DNA of 64,000 bases, taken from contig CALEUG010000004.1 of the NCBI GenBank assembly GCA_937920515.1, positions 294,191-358,190 on the forward strand. The letters are read 5' to 3'. The stretch is from an uncultured bacterium. GTDB taxonomy: Bacteria > Acidobacteriota > Aminicenantia > Aminicenantales > Saccharicenantaceae. Below, in pieces: positions 42,073 through 51,044 of the stretch. A program made the position numbers and the translations under genes. The notes under the pieces were generated by a model. The model did not search any database and had not been told where the DNA came from. It saw only the letters and a program-made list of their open reading frames with translations. Position 1 is the first letter of the stretch, and each line of letters opens with the position of its first letter.

Positions 42073-43575
42073 TTATAGTTGCAGAAAGGAAGAGATTTCT
42101 CTTATTCTCTCCAGGCAGCTTTTAATTTTCCGGGGAAAAGCCAGCCTGGCCCCTTCTTCCACCAGCGGGATGAATTTATCCAGTTCCAGCCCGGAAGCCC
42201 TGGCCGTCAGGGCCACCCGCAGGGGGTGGAAGAGGTCCCTGCCCTTGATGCCTGTTTCTTTCTTTATGGCTCCCGTGATGGTGGCAAAGATTTCGTAATT
42301 GAATTCTTTAAGTTCTTTTGTTTTCTGGATGAAGGCGGTCAGCACTTTTCTGGCTGAGTCGGCCTGGATTATCTGCCGGGCCTCCTCGTCCATTTTCTCA
42401 GGCTCAAATTCAAAAAGAAGCGAAAATTTTTGCGGTAGCCCGGAGAATTTGTCGACACCTTCTATCAATGCCTCCACTGCCTTTTTCAGCCAGTCCTGCT
42501 GGGCCGGACTCAATTCTTTATCAACCAGTCCGGCTTCCTGGAGATAGGGGAGGGCCAGCTCCAGTTTTTTCTCCGGGCCGAGGAGTTTTATGTGCTGGCG
42601 GTTGAGCCAGTGCAGCTTCTCGTAGTCAAAAATGGCGGCCGAGCGGCTGACCCGGCCGAGGTCAAACAGCCTGACCAGCTCTTCGAGTCGCAGCACTTCG
42701 TTTCCTTCAGGCGGCGACCAGCCTAAGAAAGAAAGATAGTTGCACAGGGCTTCAGCCAGGATACCGTCCCGGCGGAACTGGTCCACCGAAGTGGCTCCGT
42801 GGCGCTTGCTCAGCCGGGTGTTGTCCTTGCCCATGACCATGGACAGGTGGGCAAACACCGGAAGCTTCCAGCCGAGGGCCCGGTAAAGCAGAATCTGGCG
42901 CGGGGTGTTGCTCACGTGGTCTTCGCCCCTTATGACGTGAGTGATGTTCATCAGGGCGTCATCTATTACCACGGCGTAATTGTAAGCGGGCATGCCGTTG
43001 GACCTGACGATGATCGGGTCGCCGATGAGTTTCAGGTCGAACTCCACCGGCCCCCGGACCAGGTCTTCAAACCGGACCAGGCCTTCATCCGGGACTTTGA
43101 GCCTGATAGCCCCTTCCTGGCCTGTGTCCAGGCGCCGACGGGCCTCATCCAGGCTGATGTTCCGGCACTTGCCGCTGTAAACCGGCATGCGGCCTTCGGT
43201 CAGGGCGGCCTGCCTCTGGCTTTCCAGCTCTTCGGCCGTGCAGAAACAGTAGTAAGCTTTGCCTTCTTCCAGAAGCTGGCTGGCATACTTGTGATAAAGT
43301 TCAAGTCTTTCTGATTGTCTGTAAGGTCCAAAATTCCCGCCGACATCAGGTCCCTCGTCCCAGTCCAGTCCCAGCCAGCGCAGGTCCTGGATCAGGTTGC
43401 GCTCATATTCCTCTCGCGACCTTTCGATGTCGGTATCCTCCACCCGCAGGACAAAAACTCCGCCCTTCTGCCTGGAAAAAAGCCAGTTGAACAGGGCGGT
43501 GCGGGCATTGCCAACGTGGATGTATCCGGTGGGGCTGGGAGCGAAGCGGACCCTTATTTTATCTTCTGCATTCAC
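42073..43575 (-). CDS. gltX: Glutamate--tRNA ligase
   Basis: A 500-residue class I synthetase. The HIGH-type motif is in FAPSPTGYIHVGNARTALFN, the KMSKS loop is NTRLSKRHG, and a cysteine pair near CFCTAEELE is followed by a CRNIS segment. The helical C-terminal anticodon domains are complete. The start is GTG at 43575. There is no Shine-Dalgarno site and the -10 box ends six bases upstream, which suggests leaderless initiation. It is followed two bases later by rlmB. Confidence 0.95.
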   Translation of the reverse strand: MNAEDKIRVRFAPSPTGYIHVGNARTALFNWLFSRQKGGVFVLRVEDTDIERSREEYERNLIQDLRWLGLDWDEGPDVGGNFGPYRQSERLELYHKYASQLLEEGKAYYCFCTAEELESQRQAALTEGRMPVYSGKCRNISLDEARRRLDTGQEGAIRLKVPDEGLVRFEDLVRGPVEFDLKLIGDPIIVRSNGMPAYNYAVVIDDALMNITHVIRGEDHVSNTPRQILLYRALGWKLPVFAHLSMVMGKDNTRLSKRHGATSVDQFRRDGILAEALCNYLSFLGWSPPEGNEVLRLEELVRLFDLGRVSRSAAIFDYEKLHWLNRQHIKLLGPEKKLELALPYLQEAGLVDKELSPAQQDWLKKAVEALIEGVDKFSGLPQKFSLLFEFEPEKMDEEARQIIQADSARKVLTAFIQKTKELKEFNYEIFATITGAIKKETGIKGRDLFHPLRVALTARASGLELDKFIPLVEEGARLAFPRKIKSCLERIREISSFLQL

Positions 43576-43581
43576 AGGGTA

Positions 43582-43610
43582 AGGATAATGCCGGCCCTGG
43601 CAAAAATCAA
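43582..43610 (-). promoter_or_regulatory. Likely promoter of gltX-rlmB
   Basis: On the minus strand: -35 TTGATT (43605-43610, 4 of 6), 17-base spacer, -10 TATCCT (43582-43587, 4 of 6). The predicted start is at or beside the GTG start codon. Confidence 0.4.
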
Positions 43611-43950
43611 GACAGATAGGGGCTCTAACTTAAATTTATTAAACGAATTAACAAAAATGCTTATTGCCATTTCCTGGCATTCCGGAAGGATAACCTCTTT
43701 AGGAAGCTATTAAATTCTTCTTTGATCTTATTCCCGGCAGGCGGGTTTAGCCAGCTGCTGATGGGTTTTTGAGGTTATAAAAAAAATTTCCTGTTGCCGG
43801 GCGATAAGTCCTATCCTGGTTTCTGCCGTCCACGGGTCTGGAGGTCATCATTTCTACCAGGGAAGAGATCCGGATAACGCAGATGAATCAGGTAAAAAGG
43901 AGCTGGAAATTAAAAAATTAACAGAAACCCGGACTCGCCGGCTGCCCGGC
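43611..43950. other. 340-base gap upstream of gltX
   Basis: I see no gene, RNA or convincing hairpin here; it separates the minus-strand DUF4412-like gene from the gltX promoter. Confidence 0.4.
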
Positions 43951-44685
43951 TCAGAAGCCCTGGATGTCGGCCATCTCCAGCCGGTCCTTTTTCCGGTAAC
44001 CCTGGGGCAGGGTATAGATGCCCCTGGGCGGTGTCCTCCTGGTGATTTCCACCACTTCAGATCTGGATTTTACTTCCATGCCCATTATCTGGGCTTTGCT
44101 TTCTTGAGATACCCATAGACCCCTGACTTTGCTGATTTCGGCCGCTGCCTGGCCGGAGGCCCGGAGTTCCAGCTTCATGAATTCCGGCCAGACCTTTTCC
44201 AGGAACTTATTGAGGTTGACCGGGAGTTCTTCCGAAGCCCAGATGGTAATCTCCACCGGGTACATCATCATGGTCATTTCCAGTCGGTAGCCCTGGCATT
44301 TAATGTTGTTTATGATTTTGGTTTCACCGCTGGGCTCGACCGATATGGTCATCTGCTCCAGGGCCTGGGCCATCGGGGCCAGCTCGGGCGGCAGCAGGCT
44401 GGCATACTCAACCGGTGGCCTGATTTCAAGGTAAGATTTTGTCCGGTGAGCGATCAGGTAGATGACGTTCTTCCTCAAGTCAAAGAGATAGGCCAGGCCC
44501 TCTCCGCTTGCTACAAAATAGAAATCATCGCTTATCCACTGTTCGGAAACACTTTCCCGGGCCGGAATACTCTGGCCCATGGCGTTGATGGGGTCCACCC
44601 TGGTTAAGGTCTTGATGTAGACGTCGGCTGAAAGCGTTGCGGTCAGGCAAGTTGCCAGAACAATAACCATTGCAAGTCTTTTCAT
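43951..44685 (-). CDS. Exported DUF4412-like protein
   Basis: A 244-residue protein with a signal peptide (MKRLAMVIVLATCLTATLSA) and a mostly beta mature part. The layout, VYIKTLTRVD at the start, then QWISDDFYFVASGEGLAYLFDLRKN, SYLEIRPPVEY, a central INNIKCQGYRLEM and a late WASEELPVNLN, resembles DUF4412 proteins, which are periplasmic or outer-membrane-attached and of unknown function; the fold recalls lipoprotein carriers such as LolA. The ribosome site AAGGAGG lies before the ATG. It is not in an operon with gltX and has no neighbours on its strand. Confidence 0.6.
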   Translation of the reverse strand: MKRLAMVIVLATCLTATLSADVYIKTLTRVDPINAMGQSIPARESVSEQWISDDFYFVASGEGLAYLFDLRKNVIYLIAHRTKSYLEIRPPVEYASLLPPELAPMAQALEQMTISVEPSGETKIINNIKCQGYRLEMTMMMYPVEITIWASEELPVNLNKFLEKVWPEFMKLELRASGQAAAEISKVRGLWVSQESKAQIMGMEVKSRSEVVEITRRTPPRGIYTLPQGYRKKDRLEMADIQGF

Positions 44686-44824
44686 TCAGCACCTCCTTTC
44701 AATCAGGTTAGGTCATTTTTTACTTAAAATCGCCGTTAGCCCAGGAAAATTGAAGCGGCCATCTCTACTGCCCGGGAAACCTGCCTTATATGTACACCAG
44801 TCTGATTTTACTCAATCTTAAGTC

Positions 44825-44852
44825 TTGAATCCAGCGGCAACTCGAGTACAAT
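44825..44852 (+). promoter_or_regulatory. Promoter of the small membrane protein and barrel genes
   Basis: -35 TTGAAT (44825-44830, 4 of 6), 16-base spacer, -10 TACAAT (44847-44852, 5 of 6), 21 bases before ATG 44874. Confidence 0.5.
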
Positions 44853-44873
44853 AGAAGACCAGCAGGTTAAAAG

Positions 44874-45353
44874 ATGCCCGAGAGAGTCAGCCTGGCCCGA
44901 AAGATAATCAAGGTTTTTGCCTTCATTGGCCTGGTAACTTTTCTGGTAAGTCTCCTGCTGCTGCTCCTGGCCCGTCTCAGGCTGGGTTCTGGCGAAGAGT
45001 TAAAGCAGCTGGCAGGCACTGATTTCTTTGAGAAATTCGGGTTGTGGTTAGCCATGGGTTCTTTATTATTCGCCCTGGCCGGGTTTAAGACCGCCGCGGG
45101 AATTAAATTCGCCCGCCGCTGGGCCAGGCCCGCCGCGCTGGTAATGGCAGTTATTCTGGTGGGCCTTTTTCCCCTGGGCACGATTTTTGGCCTGAAACTG
45201 TTGTTTGACCTGTTCAGCGGCGAGGTCAAGGATTGGTTCCGGACCTCCGGTCAGATTTCCTCGGCTGGCCCCGGTCAGGTTCCAGAATACCGGGGGCCTG
45301 ACCTTGACCTCATCCAGCAGTTAGAAGAACAAATCCTGAAAAGGAAAAAATAA
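44874..45353 (+). CDS. Small membrane protein of unknown function
   Basis: A 159-residue protein I do not recognise. Three hydrophobic segments are seen: residues ~10-33 (IIKVFAFIGLVTFLVSLLLL), ~55-71 (LWLAMGSLLFALAGF) and ~86-111 (AALVMAVILVGLFPLGTIFG), followed by a soluble tail ending in a charged helix (LIQQLEEQILKRKK). The basic clusters flanking helices 1 and 2 suggest an inner-membrane location. It has its own promoter and lies 87 bases before the barrel gene on the same strand, so co-transcription is plausible. Confidence 0.6.
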   Translation: MPERVSLARKIIKVFAFIGLVTFLVSLLLLLLARLRLGSGEELKQLAGTDFFEKFGLWLAMGSLLFALAGFKTAAGIKFARRWARPAALVMAVILVGLFPLGTIFGLKLLFDLFSGEVKDWFRTSGQISSAGPGQVPEYRGPDLDLIQQLEEQILKRKK

Positions 45354-45440
45354 CCCGCTTTTCCTCTTATCGGCCTTGTTCCTGACAGGCCACGGGATAG
45401 CGGGGAGTATGGCGGCCGACCTGACCTAAGGAGAACCGGC

Positions 45441-46703
45441 ATGAAAGCTTGCAGGTTTTATATAATTCTGAGCAGCTTTATCCTGCTGATGTCCGTCTTT
45501 TCCCCCGCCCAGTTCAGGATCCCCAGGGTGGTCCAGGAACCGCCCAGGGTATTTATAGATTGCCATCAGTGCGACATGAACTACATCCGGTCGGAGTTGA
45601 GTTTTGTCAGTTTTGTCAGGGAAAGAACGGAAGCAGATGTTCACATCCTGATCACCATCCAGGGTACGGCCGGTGGCGGTCGAGAATACACCCTGAATTT
45701 TATCGGGCGCAACAACTTTTATGACGTCCACCATACGCTGAAGTATGTTTCTTCCAGGACGGATTCGGCTGATACTGAAAGAAAGGGCCTGGTCCGGGTG
45801 CTGAAGGTGGGGCTGGTGCCCTACCTGGCCAAGACCGATCTGGGCGATTACCTGAGGATAGATTTTGAGAAACGGCTGCCCCCGGCCGAAGTTGAGGACC
45901 CCTGGAATTTCTGGGTTTTTAACCTGGGATTGTCGGGCAACCTGTCGGGCGAGCAGACCAAGAATTTTTTCTCCCTGCACAGCAACCTGAGCGCCAGCCG
46001 GGTGACCGAAAAATTGAAATTCCGCTCAGGCCTGTCCGGGCATTTTAACAGCAGCCGGTTTAAGGTTACGGGGGACGAGGTGACCACCATCATCACCTCG
46101 CATCAGCGCAGTTTGAGCCTGTCGAGCCTGATGGTCTATGCCATCAGCAATCACTGGTCGGTGGGCGGCTGGCTTGGAGTGTCCTCGTCCACTTACAACA
46201 ACATAAATCTCAATGTCAACCCGGCCCCGGCCATCGAGTACAATTATTTTCCTTACTCGGAATCAACCCGGCGCCAGCTGCGCTTCCTGTACCGGGTGGG
46301 ATTTAACCTCAACTATTACCGGGAGGAAACCATCTACGATAAAACGCGGGAAGCCCTGCTGGGCGAAACGCTTTCAGCCACCCTGGAAATCAAGGAACCC
46401 TGGGGCAACGTCTACGCTTCGCTGGAAGGTTTCCATTACTTTCACGACTTCGGCAAGAACCACCTGACCTTCAACACCAGCCTCAACCTGAGGCTCTACC
46501 GGGGTTTCTCGGTGGGGATTTCCGGCCGTTTTGCCAAGATCAGGGACCAGATCTACCTGGCCAAGGGCGACCTGAGCCTGGAGGACATCCTGCTCCAGAG
46601 AAAAGCCCTGGCCACGGCCTACAGCTACGGGGTTTATCTCGGGCTTAATTACACCTTTGGTTCCATCTATTCCGGGGTGGTCAATCCCAGGTTTGGTAAT
46701 TGA
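45441..46703 (+). CDS. Predicted outer-membrane barrel protein with CxxC N-terminal domain
   Basis: A 420-residue protein with a signal peptide ending near FSPAQ. The mature N-terminus has a compact conserved-looking domain, VFIDCHQCDMNYIRSELSFV, then ADVHILITIQ and GGREYTLNFIG. I recall similar uncharacterised proteins in Bacteroidota and Acidobacteriota but know no function. From residue ~150 the chain is a series of beta strands with alternating polar/aromatic residues (WNFWVFNLGLSGNLSGEQ, LSLSSLMVYAISNHWSVGGW, YGVYLGLNYTFGSIYSG), as in a barrel of 12 or more strands. The CxxC pair in an exported protein could form a disulfide or bind metal. AAGGAGA precedes the ATG. Confidence 0.65.
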   Translation: MKACRFYIILSSFILLMSVFSPAQFRIPRVVQEPPRVFIDCHQCDMNYIRSELSFVSFVRERTEADVHILITIQGTAGGGREYTLNFIGRNNFYDVHHTLKYVSSRTDSADTERKGLVRVLKVGLVPYLAKTDLGDYLRIDFEKRLPPAEVEDPWNFWVFNLGLSGNLSGEQTKNFFSLHSNLSASRVTEKLKFRSGLSGHFNSSRFKVTGDEVTTIITSHQRSLSLSSLMVYAISNHWSVGGWLGVSSSTYNNINLNVNPAPAIEYNYFPYSESTRRQLRFLYRVGFNLNYYREETIYDKTREALLGETLSATLEIKEPWGNVYASLEGFHYFHDFGKNHLTFNTSLNLRLYRGFSVGISGRFAKIRDQIYLAKGDLSLEDILLQRKALATAYSYGVYLGLNYTFGSIYSGVVNPRFGN

Positions 46704-47009
46704 TTACCTGGAGAGCCTGCTCCTCAGCCGTTCCTGTATTTGGGGCCCGGGCCAGCGGTTAATTTTCTGTTTGCGGGTAACCCGATATGAATTGCCCTGG
46801 CCAGAGGGGCGAGGCGAATGGTTGGGTCAGGGGCTGAGCTCTCTATGTTTTTTTTTACTTTATTTTCTTCGCTCTGCTGCCGACAGCCATCTTCAAAGAA
46901 GGTAATTTAAAATTTTTTCCAGGAAGGCCTTATATATAAATGAATCTGTTTATATCTTACAGCCAGGCTCAGGGCTGATCATCGGAGTAAAAGTAAATTA
47001 CGACCTCTT
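46704..47009. other. 306-base gap between convergent genes
   Basis: No gene or RNA is visible. A short inverted repeat GGTAAT-TG-ATTACC overlaps the end of the barrel gene; the rest is AT-rich without a clear terminator. Confidence 0.4.
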
Positions 47010-48362
47010 TCAGGTTTTATCCCTGGCCAGCAGCCGGTCGTAGATGGCCAGTCCGGCCATGGAACACAGTCCCAGGAAGGCGATTATCGCCCAGATGATG
47101 ATGTAGTTTGGTGACTGCCCGGCCTGAAGCGGGTCGGCGATATGCTTCTGGTAGAGCGCTCCTCCCAGCGGCCCGCCGAGTATGCTGCCGATGGCTACCG
47201 GCAGGTTAGCGTATCCCAGGTAAAGGCCTTCCTCTCCCCTGGGGGCAATGCGGCCAATATATTCATAAATTCTCGGGGAAGCCATCATTTCGCCGACGGC
47301 CATCGAGGCTATGCTGACCAGAAGAAATATGCCGGCAATCGGTACGACCAGCCCGGCCAGGGAAACTCTGTGGCTGATATCCGAATAGAGCAGTACAGGG
47401 AAGATATTCAGAAGCATGCCGGCCGTGGTCACGCCCACGCCCAGCAGTATGGATTTCACCGGGGTCCATTTTTTGACCAGCCTGGTGATGAGCAGCTGGA
47501 AGCAGACAATCATCAGCGGGTTGGCCAGGGTATAGAGTTCTACCGGGGCGTTGGGGTCGATATGCCTCAGGAAAAGCGGTATAAGGTTGTAGAGCTGAAC
47601 GTAGAGAAACCAGAAGAGGGCGATGACCACCAGGAAGAAGACAAACTTCAGGTTGCCCAGGACGATGAAAATTCCCAGGATGGCTTCCTTCAGGGTTTTC
47701 TTCTTAACCTGCTGTCCGTCTTTCAGCCCGTCGCTCACGTATTCCGGTTCCCGGTAAATGAAAAGCACCACCAGCAAACCGATGAAAATAAAAACAGTCG
47801 AAGCGTAGGTGAAGATGGCTGGCAGGCCCAGGCCTGTCCTGATGAAATAGGAAACTCCCCGGCCGGTGATGGAGCCTATGTTTATAACCATGTAAAAAAT
47901 GCCGAAACCGAGGGTGGCATAAATCCCGGAGGTTTTCTGGATGGTGCCGGCGATGCAGGGCTTGACAATAGAGCCGCCCAGGCCAATCAGGACAATGGCC
48001 ACCACCACCGGGATGGTGTAATTTATTGTGGCTGCCCGGCTGCCGGATATGGCCGGCCAGAATTTCTGGACGTTGCCCATTATCAGGTAGCCGAAAAAGA
48101 GCATCAGGAACGACAGGCTCAGTGAACGTTTGAAACCGTACCTGTCGGCCAGCGTTCCGGAGACAATCGGCATCAAGTAGATAAGTCCCCACAGCAACGA
48201 ACCGTTCAGGAAGGTAGCAAAGGTTGGAGACATGCCCAGGACTTCCTTCAAATAGATGACCATGAAGGAGGCCATCGAGTAGTAAGCCGCCCTTTCGAAC
48301 AGTTCGATGGTGTTGGCTGTCCAGAAGGTTTTCGGGAAACGGGCTTTTTCTTTGCTTTCCAT
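47010..48362 (-). CDS. MFS transporter of the POT/PTR (proton-dependent oligopeptide) type
   Basis: A 450-residue inner-membrane protein with about twelve helices. The first helix carries ELFERAAYYSM, the ExxER-F-YY signature of POT transporters that couples protons to peptide uptake. GTLADRYGFKRSL is the MFS loop 2-3 motif and VLIGLGGSIVKPCIAGTIQ corresponds to helix 4. An inserted cytoplasmic stretch (EPEYVSDGLKDGQQVKKKTL) separates the halves. Di- or tripeptides are the likely substrates given the family. GGAGG lies 13 bases before the ATG, rather far. The downstream side of the gene is a gap. Confidence 0.83.
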   Translation of the reverse strand: MESKEKARFPKTFWTANTIELFERAAYYSMASFMVIYLKEVLGMSPTFATFLNGSLLWGLIYLMPIVSGTLADRYGFKRSLSLSFLMLFFGYLIMGNVQKFWPAISGSRAATINYTIPVVVAIVLIGLGGSIVKPCIAGTIQKTSGIYATLGFGIFYMVINIGSITGRGVSYFIRTGLGLPAIFTYASTVFIFIGLLVVLFIYREPEYVSDGLKDGQQVKKKTLKEAILGIFIVLGNLKFVFFLVVIALFWFLYVQLYNLIPLFLRHIDPNAPVELYTLANPLMIVCFQLLITRLVKKWTPVKSILLGVGVTTAGMLLNIFPVLLYSDISHRVSLAGLVVPIAGIFLLVSIASMAVGEMMASPRIYEYIGRIAPRGEEGLYLGYANLPVAIGSILGGPLGGALYQKHIADPLQAGQSPNYIIIWAIIAFLGLCSMAGLAIYDRLLARDKT

Positions 48363-48426
48363 GTTTAAAGACTGCCTCCGCAGAAAAATTTTTTCTATGT
48401 TATCAGGAAAGAAAAGCGCCTGTCCA

Positions 48427-50280
48427 TCAGTTTTTTGCCGGCTCGGGCAGACTCAGGTTGATGAGCACTTTCCAGGAGGTGGGCGAGCTCAGACCGGTAT
48501 AGGACCAGGGCCCGAGTTCTCCCACATCGCAGAGTTTTCCCCGGTCCTCCAGCACCAGATAGAGTGGCTTGAGGCCTGAGGTCTCGGGCGGGTATAGATG
48601 CACGGTTGACATCAATGGCTGCCCGGCTGGAGACAGCTCTGAAAGCGAGGAGGTGGCCATGAATAAAATCCGGTCGGCCCTGAGGCTGAAGGTCAGCCGC
48701 TCATCCCGGTAATCAAAATTGATGGCTGAGAAAGGGTCGTAAAGAGTTATCAGCGGTTCAGCCGGGCTTTCAGGTTCCAGGGGCAGGGAAGGCAGGCATT
48801 CCCTGAAGGCTGGCGGGTTGAGCCTGGTCAGCATCAGGAAGGTTTTTTCCCAGAGCCGCTGGTATAAACGCCAGACCCGGAGTTCGGCCTCGGTCCTTTT
48901 TCTCAGCCTCTGGTCTTCAGGCAGGTAGCGTACCCAGAAGTAGAAGCTGTTGACGAAGCTCTTCAGAACGGGTTCGGCTTTCTGGATGTAACTTAAAACA
49001 ATTGCCCTGTATTTACGGTAAAAATAATCGGCCCGCTGGCGGTAGCCCTGGCAGTATTCTTCTCTGGCTTTTTGAATGCAGTCCAGTCTTTCCTCGCGGG
49101 CCAGGGCCAGGCAGGCTTTCTCCCTTTTCTGGTAGTCACGCCAGAGAGAATCAACCTGGCCGTTGGCCTCGGCCAGGAGCTGCGACAGCTGCATGTCTGC
49201 CGGTCGTTCTATCTCCCTTTCCAGGTAATCCAGTCGCCCCTCAATTTCATTGAGGTGAACGTAAGCGCGGGCGGAATTTAGAGCCAGGCCATCCTGGACC
49301 ACGGCTTCGGTTTCCGGGAAGCTAACCCCGGCGGCCAGCAGACTTTCCAGCGCCTGGTGGAGGTCTATTTCTCTACTTTCCATCTGGACGAAAGCCGTCT
49401 GGTAATAAGGAATAAGGCGGTGGTAGGAGGCAAAGTCTTCGGGCAGGTCGGGCCTGGCCAGGTATACTTCCTGCTGGAAAGACAGCGGTGGCTGGACCTC
49501 GCCCGTATCCCGGGCCAGTGATTCCCGGTAAGCGCCCAGGAGGGAATTCTTCAGATAGGTTGCAGCCCGGGTGCCCGGTGCCGCCGCCCGGGCAAAAAGA
49601 TAAAGAGCCCGGTTGGCCTCCGGCTGGTAATTGTCGTAGACCACAGCCTGCTGGAAAAGCTTCAGAGCTTCGTCTTTATCCCCGAGGGCGAAACCAATAA
49701 CTCCAAGGTTATTCCACAGTACCGGATTGTCCGGGAGCATAAGCCGGGCGGACCGGGTGGCTTCCCGCGCCAGCTGGAATTCTCCCAGTGCGTAGAGGAA
49801 GGCGGCAGCATTGGCCAGTAGCACGGGGTCGGCAGGTGTCTGCCTTAATTGCAGCCGTGACAGGCAGAGACCTTCAACCGGCTGGCCCCTCAGCCAGAAA
49901 TACAGAAGATAAAGGTCGAGGGCGGGTGAATTGACCACCGGTTTTAGTTGCTGCTCCAGCTTTTCCATCCTTTCCAGGCCCACCTTTCGGGCCAGAATTT
50001 CCTGAATTCTGGCTGGAAGAGGTGAGCCCGAACCTTTCTGAAGCAACGGGCAGGCCGGGACTTTTAAGATAAAATTATCTGTGTAAATTTTGCCTGGCCG
50101 GGCTGAGCCCGGGGCAGAATCCCCTCCGGTCGCCGGCAGAAAAACTGCCAGTAAAGTCACGGCAAGAAGGATAATGGATGCCCGGCTGTAGAGCCGGGTC
50201 AAAACTGAATGGCTTCCGGGCGGGCTCGATCGGCGGCTTTCTGCTTTTAAGATTAATACCGTGGCCTTAATTTTTTTCAT
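48427..50280 (-). CDS. Large TPR-containing exported or membrane-anchored protein, unknown function
   Basis: A 617-residue protein not recognised as a named family. A hydrophobic segment near residues 35-52 (SIILLAVTLLAVFLPATG) follows a basic N-terminus and should act as a signal or anchor. Residues ~130-215 contain tetratricopeptide-like helices (ADPVLLANAAAFLYALGEFQ, NPVLWNNLGVIGFALGDKDE). The middle is rich in Arg/Glu helices with several cysteines (EKACLALAREERLDCIQKAR, EYCQGYRQRADYFYRKYR). The last ~130 residues look beta-rich. It reads as a periplasmic scaffold or assembly factor, which is inference. AAAGGAAC precedes the ATG. Confidence 0.65.
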   Translation of the reverse strand: MKKIKATVLILKAESRRSSPPGSHSVLTRLYSRASIILLAVTLLAVFLPATGGDSAPGSARPGKIYTDNFILKVPACPLLQKGSGSPLPARIQEILARKVGLERMEKLEQQLKPVVNSPALDLYLLYFWLRGQPVEGLCLSRLQLRQTPADPVLLANAAAFLYALGEFQLAREATRSARLMLPDNPVLWNNLGVIGFALGDKDEALKLFQQAVVYDNYQPEANRALYLFARAAAPGTRAATYLKNSLLGAYRESLARDTGEVQPPLSFQQEVYLARPDLPEDFASYHRLIPYYQTAFVQMESREIDLHQALESLLAAGVSFPETEAVVQDGLALNSARAYVHLNEIEGRLDYLEREIERPADMQLSQLLAEANGQVDSLWRDYQKREKACLALAREERLDCIQKAREEYCQGYRQRADYFYRKYRAIVLSYIQKAEPVLKSFVNSFYFWVRYLPEDQRLRKRTEAELRVWRLYQRLWEKTFLMLTRLNPPAFRECLPSLPLEPESPAEPLITLYDPFSAINFDYRDERLTFSLRADRILFMATSSLSELSPAGQPLMSTVHLYPPETSGLKPLYLVLEDRGKLCDVGELGPWSYTGLSSPTSWKVLINLSLPEPAKN

Positions 50281-50414
50281 GTTCCTTTTCTTTATTAACC
50301 GGAATCCCGGGAAAAATTTAAAAAATCACTACCAGGCAGACTTAATTTCTTATATAAATAAATCTATATCAGGTTGACCCTGCGGGGCAACCGGTAATAA
50401 TTACGGTGAAGACG

Positions 50415-50756
50415 ATGCAGAAACCTGACTGGATGGAAGAATTCCCTGGAGCCATCACTGTGACCGACGCTGAAGGCAAGATCCTTTACCTGAACCTCAG
50501 GGCCGCGCAGTCTTTCCAGGCAGAAGGTGGCCTGGCCCTCATCGGCCGTAATATCATGGATTGCCATCAGCCGGAGTCGCGGGAGAAAATCAAGAGAATA
50601 CTGGAAAGCGGAAAACCGAACGTTTACACCATCGAGAAACGGGGACAGAAAAAGCTCATATTTCAAACTAGCTGGACCGAGGCCGGCCAGGTCAGGGGAC
50701 TGGTCGAGCTGAGCCTGGAAATTCCCCGGGTGTTGCCGCATTTCTTAAGAGATTAA
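50415..50756 (+). CDS. Stand-alone PAS domain protein
   Basis: A 113-residue protein that is a single PAS fold: FPGAITVTDAEGKILYLNLR opens the domain, GRNIMDCHQPESREKIKRIL is the central helix region and KLIFQTSWTEAGQVRGLVEL forms the final strands. It resembles the sensor domains that follow DUF438 or sit in histidine kinases, but no output domain is attached, so it may act as a sensor subunit by binding a partner. The ATG at 50415 is preceded by GGTGAAG; a GTG at 50406 is the alternative. It lies on the opposite strand to the phosphorelay genes beside it. Confidence 0.7.
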   Translation: MQKPDWMEEFPGAITVTDAEGKILYLNLRAAQSFQAEGGLALIGRNIMDCHQPESREKIKRILESGKPNVYTIEKRGQKKLIFQTSWTEAGQVRGLVELSLEIPRVLPHFLRD

Positions 50757-50944
50757 AGCCCGATGACAACAACTCTCTTTAACACGGCCGCGCCTTAAAA
50801 CTAAAGTATCCTTGGGCTGCCACTTAATAATTCGGCTCAAGGCCCTGTCCAAAAGATTTTTTAATAAATCTTGTTAGTGATTTCTATGCCATTTCATATT
50901 TCATGGCGGGCTGCAAGAAGTAATCAACACATCCTTTCTGGTGG

Positions 50945-50975
50945 GAATAAGGGCCAGAATTTTTTGCTCTTATTC
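50945..50975. repeat. 10-base inverted repeat in the PAS/Hpt gap
   Basis: GAATAAGGGC and GCTCTTATTC pair over 10 bases (one G-T) around an 11-base loop. No T-run follows on either strand, so termination is doubtful. A second hairpin, AAGATTT/AAATCTT, lies at about 50853-50872. Confidence 0.5.
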
Positions 50976-51044
50976 AAAAACAACAAGGGGTTCAAAAAAA
51001 GGCACCGACAATTGCCGACTGAACTGCTTTGGCCTTTTTATTGC

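Noticed and set aside
51010..51044. Terminator after the Hpt gene (T7 run on the minus strand)
   Set aside because: Only a four-base stem (GGCA/TGCC) precedes the T-run, too weak to call.
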